Origin: Lobosporangium transversale
Taxonomy: Eukaryota > Mortierellomycota > Mortierellomycetes > Mortierellales > Mortierellaceae
DNA length: 64,000 nucleotides
Assembly (NCBI RefSeq): GCF_002105155.1
Contig: NW_019028998.1
Location: forward strand, 372,001 to 436,000
Direction of reading: 5' to 3'
Made by a program: the position numbers and the translations under genes. The first letter of the stretch is position 1. Every line of letters starts with the position of its first letter. The notes below the pieces were generated by a model. That model saw only the letters and a list, made by a program, of their open reading frames with translations, was not told the origin of the DNA and ran no database searches. Shown piece after piece: positions 1 through 9,252 of the stretch.

Positions 1-722
1 GAGCATTTGAGTCACCGCTAGTGGTATGATCGACTACATCTACTGCGGCTGGTCTAGTAGTTGACTCTCCTCCAGCTTCTACCTCTGTAGACCGTAGTTT
101 TGCGATAATAGCATCTTTATACTCAATCTCCTTTTGCAACCTCACTACTAATTTCTGCAGTCGCTCTACCTCTGATTCAGCCTCCTTTGCTACAAACAAC
201 TCGAGCGCTTTGTCATCCAGAGTTGATGTGTAACTGCAAGACGCTTTAGAATCATTGGTAGGATTCGTTATTGATGGCTTTTGTTGCGATAATGACGATG
301 GATCAGAAGTGAGTTTTCTACATGTTTCCGAAGATGAGGGCGTCTCTTTAGCGCTTGTTGAGGAAGCTATAGTAGGAGGCGTGTTTTGCTTCTTCTTGCC
401 CTTCTTATCCTCGTGAAGATCCAGATGCACAGTTGTTGGTGGAGGGGTTGAGACGAATGAGGGGTTCTGTGACGAGACTAAAAGTGGAGATTGTGATGAA
501 GCTGAAGGTGCCACAGTTTGAGATGATGTTTCAGACTGTTGACTATTGCCACTAGCAACAGCGCAAAGCTCGTTCTGTGCGCGCTGCTTGGCCCGTTTAG
601 CTCTCTATCATATTACGATTCATCGATAGTGCCACTTATGAGAAGGACTATTGTTTGGTGCGACATGGTCAAAGAAAAGGGAAAGCAATGTATACCTTTT
701 TAGCATTCTTTACTTTCGACAT
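1..722 (-). CDS. Partial gene: Ser/Pro-rich protein with a coiled coil (C-terminus beyond window)
   Basis: A minus-strand gene starts at 722 and runs off the left edge. Exon 1 (696-722) encodes a short basic start, MSKVKNAKK. A 91-bp GT-AG intron (605-695) follows, and exon 2 (1-604) stays open to the window edge in matching phase. The basic start continues as RAKRAKQRAQNEL. A Ser/Thr/Pro-rich stretch with a KKGKKKQ basic patch comes next, then a heptad-like segment (LVVRLQKEIEYKDAIIAKL) that should form a coiled coil. The layout (basic N-terminus, low-complexity linker, coiled coil) would suit a nuclear or scaffold protein, but I do not recognise the family. The intron and start are inferred from splice signals and continuous phase. 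Confidence 0.6.
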
Positions 723-1205
723 TTTGTAAGAATGACAAGATGGATGTATAAATATACAATTATAAAATGTGCTGTCAAATGAACGTTGAAAGAGAAGCGT
801 CTATTTTTTTTTTTTTGCATTTAGTGGCAAAATTTAAAGTTGATCTCGTGACCAAAATAAACTGCTACTGCTTTTTTTTTTTACCTTGACCAACAGACAT
901 GAATCCTGACCTTTTGCATTGTCTTAGAAAGTGGTTGCAGTTTTTTTGTCAAAAACAGTATCGCTTCTCAACGAATGTCATGGCTCGTCATAATAGGTCA
1001 AGCCTCAACAAAGTCCATTTCATTCTCAGTTGAGGCATGTAAATAGACAGCACTGTTGGATGAAAGTATATCCATTGGATCAAGTTACAACAAATTCTTA
1101 AGTCAAACGACTTATAAATTTCAAGCTAAAAGTGTCTGTAGAAGGGTCAAAATAATAAAACCACCTGGAGAGAGATTTATTTCTTATGCAACTGCATCTG
1201 CTGGT
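723..1205. other. Intergenic, AT-rich
   Basis: This lies between two minus-strand genes: promoter side of the left-edge gene and 3' side of the FHA gene. It contains two short T tracts (about 807-818 and 872-882). I see no gene or recognisable site. Confidence 0.5.
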
Positions 1206-2123
1206 TTATTCGTTAATGTTATAAATATCGCCTCTATCACCGTCAAAACTGCTATCCAGGTCCGAGAGATCTTCACAGATGATGCTTGATTCGATGGAAA
1301 TATCAGCGTGCCTTTTTCTCCTAGAAGAAAAGAGTGTCTCGTTTCCATGATGCTCAGATTCAGCCTCAGAGTTCGATGTGCCCTCAGACATGCTATGGTC
1401 ATCCGCCTCCCATTCCTTATCCTTGTTATCGTCACTGTTGTAGATAACTCGCTGCACACCTTTACCGGAAATGATCGATTCCGGTACTGATGCACTTACT
1501 TCTGTTTTTATATTAATTTCTTCCATTTTCACAATACTACCAATATTTTCAATGTCTTCCGCGTGGCCGTTAATATTATTGCCGCTGGATGGCGCCGAAA
1601 GATGTAATTCAATAGAAATAGGGTATTCGCGCTTAAAGTTTTCGTCAAAAAAAAAAAAAAAAAAAAAAAAGGATTAAGATCGACTAAAACAATAGGCCCT
1701 CAGGTAAATGATTAGAGAACAAAAGCAATACCTCAAGTAAAGTGAGAGTACCGTTTTTGCAGATAGGGATAGGAGTATCCTTCGGAAGTACTTCCCCATC
1801 CAACATAGAGCGGTTAGTCCCTAGTCGTGTGATGGTCACATCGCTTCCAGAAGATACGATTTGGACTATTGGCGTATAAAACAAAATAACGATAATAAAA
1901 AGTCTTCAGATTCAGCAGCCGTTGTAAATGCGCATTGAGTATGATTGAATTTTTTTTTTTTTTTTTTTTTTTTTTCCTTTCAGTAACCTTGCTTGCGACT
2001 AATATGATTTGAAGGAAGGTTGAATGTTCCACGGCCGATGATGAGTGTCGCATCTTTCTTTAGCTCCAAAGTCTGGTCAGTGCTCTTAAGACAAAACGAA
2101 GCAATTACTTCGTGCATCGTCAT
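1206..2123 (-). CDS. FHA-domain protein with an acidic C-terminal tail
   Basis: Model: exons 2123-1988, 1865-1732 and 1631-1206, closing in phase to 231 aa. Residues about 1-95 form a forkhead-associated (phosphothreonine-binding) domain. IIGRG followed by NHISRKQ gives the glycine-arginine and serine-arginine signatures, and LGTNRSMLDGE matches the later Gly-x-Asn loop. The short GRG...SRKQ form resembles the FHA domains of the aprataxin, PNKP and APLF repair proteins more than kinase-type FHA domains. The rest is polar and acidic (SDDNKDKEWEADD, runs of Glu and Asp) with a SSRRKRH patch that could be a nuclear signal. No kinase, phosphatase or zinc finger is visible. A nuclear, DNA-repair-linked adaptor is the best guess. 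It is divergent from the PDR16-like gene, which starts at 2696. Both introns carry homopolymer tracts of 24-26 nt. The acceptor of exon 3, next to the tract, is the least certain junction. Confidence 0.65.
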
Positions 2124-2695
2124 GTCGTCCTTTCCACTCTTCTGTCATAAGCAATCAATACAGAAAGAAATCAAGTATATAGTTGAATGTCTGATTCCGA
2201 ATGAAATTTTGATTCGACAATTAAGGACAGGTGATTCTCACCGCTTAGTTCGTTTTATCTTTCTAAAACGAACCCGATAGTCTGGATGCAGGATTCATGT
2301 TTACATTTTTTTACATGGTCAGTGCTACAAATGGTTACCAGTCTATTTTTGTTGTCTCAATCTTTCTCCGCCGGCAGAATGCAATTCCCGAATTCGGTGA
2401 AGCCTTGGATCCAACTGGAAAAAAAGAGTAAAAAAAAAATAATTTATTCACATCTCAATGGTCTGGACTACGCTCCACGAAACTGTAACGTAAATGGGCA
2501 ATATATAAATTGCCAATTGATTGTGGCAAAGACATCATAGACAATCATCGATCGCTCTCTGTTGATTTTGATCTACATTTGTAGTCCAGAGCGCAGTCTT
2601 TTTTATTAGCAACTCTTTCTCTTTCTCTCTCTCTTTTTTTCTTCACTTTCCCCTCTCTCTACTCTTTCTATTGATTGATTCTCACACTCACAAAT
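2124..2695. promoter_or_regulatory. Divergent intergenic region between FHA and Sec14-like genes
   Basis: This 572-bp region separates two divergent genes. The last 100 bp before 2696 are a long CT-rich tract, a common fungal core-promoter or leader feature. A perfect 10-bp inverted repeat, TCTGGACTAC at 2462-2471 and GTAGTCCAGA at 2581-2590, flanks about 110 bp. The 11-mer TCTGGACTACG recurs at 10365. No TATA box is obvious. Confidence 0.4.
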
Positions 2696-4305
2696 ATGGC
2701 TGTTCCTGATACATCTTCGGCTTCTTCAAAATATTATCCAAGATTCACACTCTCTGCAGAATGTCGGCGTCCAGCTCCTGATGCACCTCTGACAGACCAA
2801 CAAATCTCAGCTCTTAATACTCTCCGCACTCAAATTCATACTGCGGTCGCAAAAACAGAGGCTCAACGTCGATGGGCCGATGACCGTTGTCTTTTACGGT
2901 ATCTCAAAGCCAGGCGTTGGAATATTAATGATACTAAACAAGCTATTCAGGATTCGATCCAATGGCGTGAGGATTTCAAACCTGATATACCTGATAAAGA
3001 AAGTCTTTGGGTTGAGGTAAAGATTAAAAAATAAAAATCACTTAATGTCCATGTCAACATGTCAACGTGCAATTGCATTTGGAATCAGACGAATGAAACA
3101 AAGGAACAAAGGAACAAAGGAATCTACGCAATTATTTCTCACGGAACCAATGTTTTGGGTTGTAAAAACGTGGAAAGAAAAGATGAGCACAGACAGAAAC
3201 GGTAAACAACTGAACACAGGTTTTTTTGTACATAATCAACAATTCAACTGGGCAACAATTCAACTGGGCAACAAGACAACATCGGATCTTATGGAGGAAA
3301 GAAGACTAGAAGTAGTGAAATCCTTCCACTCGAATCTCGAATCGTGCAAAATCTTTTTTCTTTCTGCTTGCATATCATGCTATGCGCATAATGCTGACTG
3401 ATCCTCCCCGAATCTTTTTTTTTTTTTTTTTTTTTTTTTTTGTTATTGTTGCTGTAACAATCCTAGACTGAACCTGGCAAGTTATATGTTTCTGGATTTG
3501 ACATGGAATCACGTCCTTTACTCTACATGAAGCCACGGTTAGAAAATACGACGGCCTCGATTCGACAGATCCGTCATGTGGTTTTTCATCTCGAGACAGC
3601 GATTGCTTTGATGCCGGAGGGTGTTCAGAACCTCTGTATCATCATTGACTTTGCAGGATCATCCATGACCAAGAATCCCGGCGTCGGGATTGCGCGTGAG
3701 ATTATTCATGTCCTCGGAAGCCATTACCCAGAGCGTCTAGGCAAGGCCTATATTATCAATGGTAAGATATGTGAATAGAAAAAAAAAAAAAGAAAAAAAA
3801 AAAAAAAAAAAATAAGAGAACGAACAGCTAATCAATCAATCGTTTGCTTCTTATAGCCCCATGGTTCTTCTTCCCATTCTACAAGTTGATCTCACCCTTC
3901 ATTGACCCTGTCACTAAAGCCAAGATTAATTTTGTGGATATGAAAAAGCAAAAGCCTAAATCGACTGTGATCTCGACTCCATCCTCTGCCACTGCATCTG
4001 AAACAGATCTATCTTCAACTACAACATCCACTAAAACATCCCCGTTCAAGAAAATCTCATCAGTGTCTCATCCCACTTCATCATCGTCCTCGTCTTCGTC
4101 GGTCTCTGATAATGTCAATCTGCTGGATGTAATCCCTGAAGATATGCTTGAGCAAGCTTTCGGGGGTTCATCAAGCTATGAATACAATCAGGAGATCTAT
4201 TGGAATGAAGCCTCCAGGGTCTTGGCTGAGGCTAGAAGCAATCTTGAGCAAGGAGCCCCTGTCGCTGCAATTGCCCCTGATACTAAGCCTAATACAGATT
4301 CATAA
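2696..4305 (+). CDS. PDR16: Sec14-like phosphatidylinositol transfer protein, PDR16/PDR17 type
   Basis: Three exons (2696-3016, 3467-3761, 3857-4305) close in phase to 354 aa. Residues about 50-105 are the CRAL-TRIO N-terminal helices (DDRCLLRYLKARRWNINDTKQAI). The lipid-binding CRAL-TRIO domain follows: GFDMESRPLLYMKPRLENT, CIIIDFAGSS, HYPERLGKAYIIN and then APWFFFPFYKLISPFID. That order and the PERLGKAYIIN...PWFF...LISPFID motifs match yeast Pdr16/Pdr17, which move phosphatidylinositol and sterol between membranes and affect azole tolerance. The C-terminal 100 residues are a Ser/Thr-rich low-complexity tail. Intron 1 (450 bp) is long for this window and ends with a 27-T tract. Intron 2 holds a 35-nt A-rich tract. 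The start is the first Met after the CT-rich leader. The family call is secure; the choice between Pdr16 and Pdr17 is not. Confidence 0.88.
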
Positions 4306-4536
4306 GACCTTCATAAATGATAGAAGGCTAGAGGGCTAGAGGGCTAGAGGGCTAGAGGGCTCCCAAATCCAAATACTTTTATTCAATTCATATTCATAGA
4401 TTCAACAAAAACATAAAGAAATACGATATACATGATATTATTTTATTGAAGATTAGTTACTACAGATTGAATAAAGATGATTATAAAACAGATTAATAGC
4501 CCCATAAGGAAAAGAAAAAAAAAAGAGGTATTTTTC
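4306..4536. repeat. Convergent 3' region with an 8-bp tandem repeat
   Basis: The 3' ends of the Sec14-like and ceramide synthase genes face each other here. An 8-bp unit GGCTAGAG is repeated four times at 4326-4357 plus a partial copy. It probably lies in the 3' UTR of the Sec14-like gene. Confidence 0.7.
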
Positions 4537-6430
4537 TTAGACATCCCTACGCTTGCTGTTATCCTCAGCCAATTCTTCTTCATCTTCACTACGATCGTCT
4601 ACCACGCCACCTTTGGTGGCAAACATCTTGTAGACAATCCTGAAGATGGACCAAAGCCAAAAGAACATGAGTGATTGTAGTGTAAACAACAGGACAATGA
4701 CAACGCGATGCGTCAATTGAGAGTAGTACTCGCTACCATAAACAATCCACGCGTAGATAATGTGTCCATACAAGAAATGGCGGGTGTAAATCCAAATGAT
4801 CATGAAACACGCAAAGATGGGGTCACAGATACTGTCAGGCATTTCAATGTACTTGAAACATTTTCCAAACGATAGCACAATATCTGCCAGATCCATCGAT
4901 ACGAACACTGCAGTACCAAACGTTGTCACATTCAATGCCAATGAGAAAGTAATCAAGCTCACTGTGACAATATGGTGGCTAAGACATGAGAGAAGAGGAA
5001 TCATAACAGGAACAATAGGTTAGGAAAGTTACACTTGTAGCCAAGAACAAAGAATAGACAATTCAACAATGACATCATTGCTTATCACACTAACCAGACA
5101 GTTGCCAAAAAGTCTTTACGAGGTGCTTCAATAAAGAGGACAAACATTTGTTGGAGCCAGAACGCAAATTGGAGGTAATAATAGTACTTTGTGATGACAG
5201 GCAAGGCTGTGAGTGGATAGTCGTGAAAGAATTGGTCTGAATGAAACCAAACAAACCAGTTGTTCCATGTCGGAGTCAATTGGATACAGTACTAACACAA
5301 GTTCAACAAGTGGGGACGTTAATTCCTGATAAGCATTCATTTCATAAGGACTGATTGATTAACCCAAAATTTGAAATTTAAAGAGGTTCAAAGGAACAAA
5401 GAAGCTCTTTCAAGTGAAAAGATCCTTTCTTTCTTTCTTTTTTTTCTTCCTTCCTGTCCTCCCATTAATCTATCTATTCAAAGCTTGTCATCTTTTCTCC
5501 TTCTGATGAAAAATGATTTGATATTGATCGAACGCTCAAGGTATGTTGGATGTTTGTGTATGGTATGAGAAATGCGTGTCTCTTTTTGTGTCACGAACTG
5601 CGCTGTCTTGTATTTTGCTCTCACAAAGAGGTACATATTGCGTTGTTTTAGCTGTCTCCCTTTGAAATTGGATTTTTTTTTTTTTGAAGCTTCAACTAGG
5701 CTTAATAAATAACCTTCTTTTTTTTTTTTTTTTTTTTTTTTCTGTTTTACGGCTGTTGTTTCTTACCATGCCAAGGACCCAACTGCAAGAGTAATAGATA
5801 CAGATCCATCCTTGCTCTGCAAATCGAACCACAGATCGCTCACTGTTAGCGCCGAGATTTCGAGCCATGGGCGTCAAGATATAAGTCATGACCGAGGCCC
5901 TTAAAAATGTGAATGCTGCCACCCAGAAGATTACAAAATATGTATCGTTCCACGATTTTTCGTAAGTGGCTGTTATGGCATCATATTCCTGGAAGAACAA
6001 AAACTTCTTTGCAAAAGAGGTCGGAAACAAGACATAGATACTCATGATGGTGAGGATGAAGAACAGAGGGCCATCTAGTAGATTGTTTTATGTCCAAAGG
6101 ACAAAAAAGTAATAGGGTTAATAAAAATAAATAAAGGAGTGTCAAAATGGCGGCAAAAAAAACCCCAGGGGTTGCGGATAAATGAATAAAACCTGCTCTT
6201 CCTGAAAAGGGTTTCATTTGTTTACAACTGTCAATGCTATTTCAAGCAAAAGCAAATACGTTACCAATCTGGTGTCTGTCTAATGTTCCCAAGAACCCCT
6301 TTCTGCGTTGTTGCTGGCCATATTGCTGTTGTTGGGTGAACAGTCCTGCTGAGTTACTAGAAGCTTGCTTCTCAGTCGATGCGAGTACATGAGCACTGCC
6401 ATGAGGCTGTCTCAATGAGGAGGCCGCCAT
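4537..6430 (-). CDS. LAG1: Ceramide synthase (LAG1/LAC1 family, TLC domain)
   Basis: Four exons (6430-6265, 6074-5767, 5291-5095, 4978-4537) give 370 aa in continuous phase. The enzyme N-acylates sphingoid bases with acyl-CoA in the ER membrane. After a Gln-rich cytosolic N-terminus come several hydrophobic segments. The Lag motif is present as CHHIVTVSL, with the paired histidines essential in the family, followed by the acidic DLADIVLSFGKCFKYIE segment, which is also characteristic. The C-terminus is very acidic (DDRSEDEEELAEDN), a feature of fungal Lag1/Lac1 and a likely casein-kinase-2 target. The codon for the Cys just before the two His is split by intron 3. The gene is convergent with the Sec14-like gene. 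Intron 2 contains a 24-nt homopolymer. Confidence 0.9.
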
Positions 6431-6753
6431 GAGTAAAAAAAAAAAAAAAAAAAAAGAGTCTAACAAGGGACACAGAGACGAGAACGAGAGAGAGATAGGA
6501 GCAATTGAAGCGGTAGTGAACGAGAATAAGAAAAAAGGAAGAGAAAGAAAGAAAGAGAGAGAGAGAAAGATAAAAGGTGAATGTCCATTTTTCAAATACT
6601 CCAGAAAAGACGCTTTTATACTAGACTTGATCCTCTTTCTTACCTGTCTTATGGTAAATGATGCAGAGAGATGAAAAGCACAACTAGTATAAATACCATT
6701 CCATGCAACCATGCAATCTGGTTCTATTTGTATTCCTTGAAATCATGCCATGT

Positions 6754-6784
<31 letters not shown>

Positions 6785-7315
6785 GCCATGTGTTTTGCTC
6801 TCTTCAATGATCAAATATTATTTTGTTTTCAGGCAGATCTATTTTGCGAAAGATTGATGCGCAACATGCAGTCGTTATGCACATGTTTATATTTTTTGAA
6901 CCCTGAAAGCAAAGACAAATAAAAGAAATGACAGAACTTGGATGACTAAAGACCATTGTAGGTCAATCAACATTTACTTCCTAAAAGCGAACGCCTGAAT
7001 ACTCACTTTCATAGGCGATCAACGGCTTTCAATTCGCTTTTTACTTTTTCTTTGTTCATCCCAAAATGTGACAAGAAGTTATCGACATTGATCACAAGAT
7101 ACAGATTATAATTATGCTACAGAAACAAGATATATTAATGCTATTTTGCCTTATTACATCCTTCGGAGGGCTATACTATGATGATACTAACGAGCTAACG
7201 AGCAGCAAAATTATGAAAATGATGTATAAAAAGTGAAGTTTGGGGAATATTGTGCGCTAGAGAGGAACTAAACGCACATCTCAGTGTATTTTTTTGTATG
7301 CAAGCATTGGCTTTT
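6431..7315. other. Intergenic between LAG1 and the MFS transporter
   Basis: This 885-bp region holds the LAG1 promoter and the 3' end of the transporter gene. It contains a 21-nt A tract right upstream of the LAG1 start and a GA-rich stretch. A 27-nt A tract at 6754-6780 is flanked by a perfect 13-bp direct repeat (listed separately). I see no convincing gene. Confidence 0.5.
6741..6791. repeat. Pure poly(A) flanked by a 13-bp target-site-like duplication
   Basis: The sequence AATCATGCCATGT occurs at 6741-6753 and again at 6779-6791, with only A residues between. This matches the target-site duplication left by LINE-type target-primed reverse transcription, but with no retroelement body. Replication slippage could also make it. 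Confidence 0.6.
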
Positions 7316-8906
7316 TTAAAGCTCAGACTTTTGGGGCTTCTCCTCGATAGCACCAGGAACAGAGGACTCGGTCTCATTCTCCATGTTGTTGTTGCCAAAC
7401 TGGTCCTGATGAAGATCGACATGCTTCATGAAGATCGTAGAGAAACAGGCAAATACTGCCAAGCTCATAGAGATGATCGACATTAACATCTGGGAGTCAC
7501 CCCAAGCCCGGATAACCTGTCCCTTGGTGGTAGGATCCAAAGTAGGGATGTAGAGAATGGGGGAGTCCATAGCCAACCTCTCATCATAAGGGCCAGTTAC
7601 ATACTGGCGCAACTTGCCGGGCAAATACTGGGTCCAGACACCTCCAGCTAAGGCACCTCCGAAAGCGCTTCCGAAAGATCCCAAAATTTGAGTCACACCA
7701 ATGAGGATAGCAATGTCTTTCCTATCAACCGCACCTGTGACAGCGACAGAACTGGCAATATTGGCCATACCACCAGCAGCACCGACAAGAGTCTGAGAGA
7801 TGACGACAAAGGCATCCGAAGAAGTAGGCAGGCGAGCGGGGATCATGAGGCCGATACCGATCGTGTGTACAACAATGCCAACCCAGACAAAAGGACGGAT
7901 GGTGTTGAAGCGTCTCATGGCAAGGGAGGTCAACAGCTGGAAGACCAGATAGGCTACTTGATAACCACGTTCGAGCAACAGGGCTTGACCATAGGTACGA
8001 TCACGTGAAATCATTAGGTAATAGGTATAGTATTGCCAGTTCATCGCGGCCATGACAGTCATAAAGAAGTTGACGACAAGACCTCCAAAGCAAGTAGGGT
8101 TAGCCCAGATACGCATGGGCATAATGGGCCTGTTTGTATACTTGATCTCCCAGAAAGCCAAAAGCGCCAAACAAATAACACCACTTATGAACATGCCCAG
8201 AATCTTGCCGTTTTTCCAGTTACCCTCAAAGGATTGGGCCAAAATCATGGGCAAAAGAGTCAGAGACATTCCAGCAGTGATCAAGATAGCTCCAATTACA
8301 TCGTACTCGTGCAACAACCAAAGAATCGAGCGGCGCTTAACGCTTTGGCCTTTGCGCTCAACTTTCTTTTGCAAATACCAAAGAGGAGTCAAGATGGCAA
8401 TAGCTCCAATGGCAGAAAGAACACCAATGATGACATAAACCATACGCCAGTTCTTATCAGGAGCGGTCAAAGGGTCAGTCAATGGTTGAGTTGTGAAGAT
8501 GTTTATGGCAGAGGGCAAGTCCCAAAGAGCAAAGACAATACCACGATTCATAAGAAGAGTGGTATCGGCAATCAAAACCTGTGTCAAAGTCAGCATACCG
8601 GTCGAACCAATTCCGTACGCGATCTGACCTAGAGCGTACTGCAGGAATGCTACAGAAGTGCCCTGAATTGTGTATCCGATCAAATAAAAGATCATGGCAA
8701 CAGTCAAGGCCTGAGCACGACCTACAACATCCGAAACCTTGGTATAGAAGGGAACCAGAGCAGCAGACAAAATTTGAAGGATCGTGGGGAGGATACTGAT
8801 ACGCGACGACTCCTCAAAACGGGCAACAATAGCTCCCTGGCAGTTGTACATTAAGTTGACCTCAAAGGAGTAAATGAAGGCCTGAATCAACACTCTGCAG
8901 GCAAAA

Positions 8907-8954
<48 letters not shown>

Positions 8955-9252
8955 AAAAACAAAAATAAAAAAGTTCGGATACAGAGCTTTCTGTTAGAAA
9001 TCAAGGCTCCGAGTATGATAGCAGGCAAATAGAAGTTCTGTATAAAAAGGTCACTGAAATAGCTCAGGAGACAGGCATGAAAAATATGAATGGAGTGGCT
9101 TACCCAGAAACAAGAAATAAGTATTCTTTGCGGCTGAAGAGGGAGCGATCCAGAATCTTTGAAATAGTGGCATCGCGTCCGTCTGGTTGCTGGTCCACGT
9201 TGTTTTGGAAATGAGGTTCCTCTCCCTTTAACTCTGAGTTAGTAGAGTTCAT
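7316..9252 (-). CDS. MFS transporter, siderophore-iron transporter (SIT/ARN) type
   Basis: Two exons (9252-9104 and 8894-7316) give 575 aa. The protein has about 14 hydrophobic segments. Family-specific stretches are the first external segment FEVNLMYNCQGAIVARF, the A-loop region DVVGRAQALTVAMIFYLIGY, and DIAILIGVTQILGSFGSAFGGA followed by GGVWTQYLPGKL near the C-terminus. These match fungal siderophore transporters (yeast Arn1/Sit1), which import ferric siderophores by proton symport. The 208-bp intron carries a TTA/TTTA microsatellite; reading straight through it would give a spurious hydrophobic start, so I splice exon 1 to AGTGTTGATTCAGG. Upstream lies a cluster of ATCWGATAA sites, the binding sequence of iron-responsive GATA repressors, which independently supports an iron role. 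Substrate is not determined. Confidence 0.87.
8921..8950. repeat. TAA/TAAA microsatellite inside the transporter intron
   Basis: A run of AATAAA and AAT units lies in the 208-bp intron of the siderophore-type transporter. It is short, low-complexity sequence with no inferred function. Confidence 0.7.

Noticed and set aside
8897-9028. Reading the siderophore transporter straight upstream through the TAA repeat
   Set aside because: It would add a poly-Ile/Phe segment. Splicing exon 1 to 8894 gives the conserved N-terminus and correct phase.
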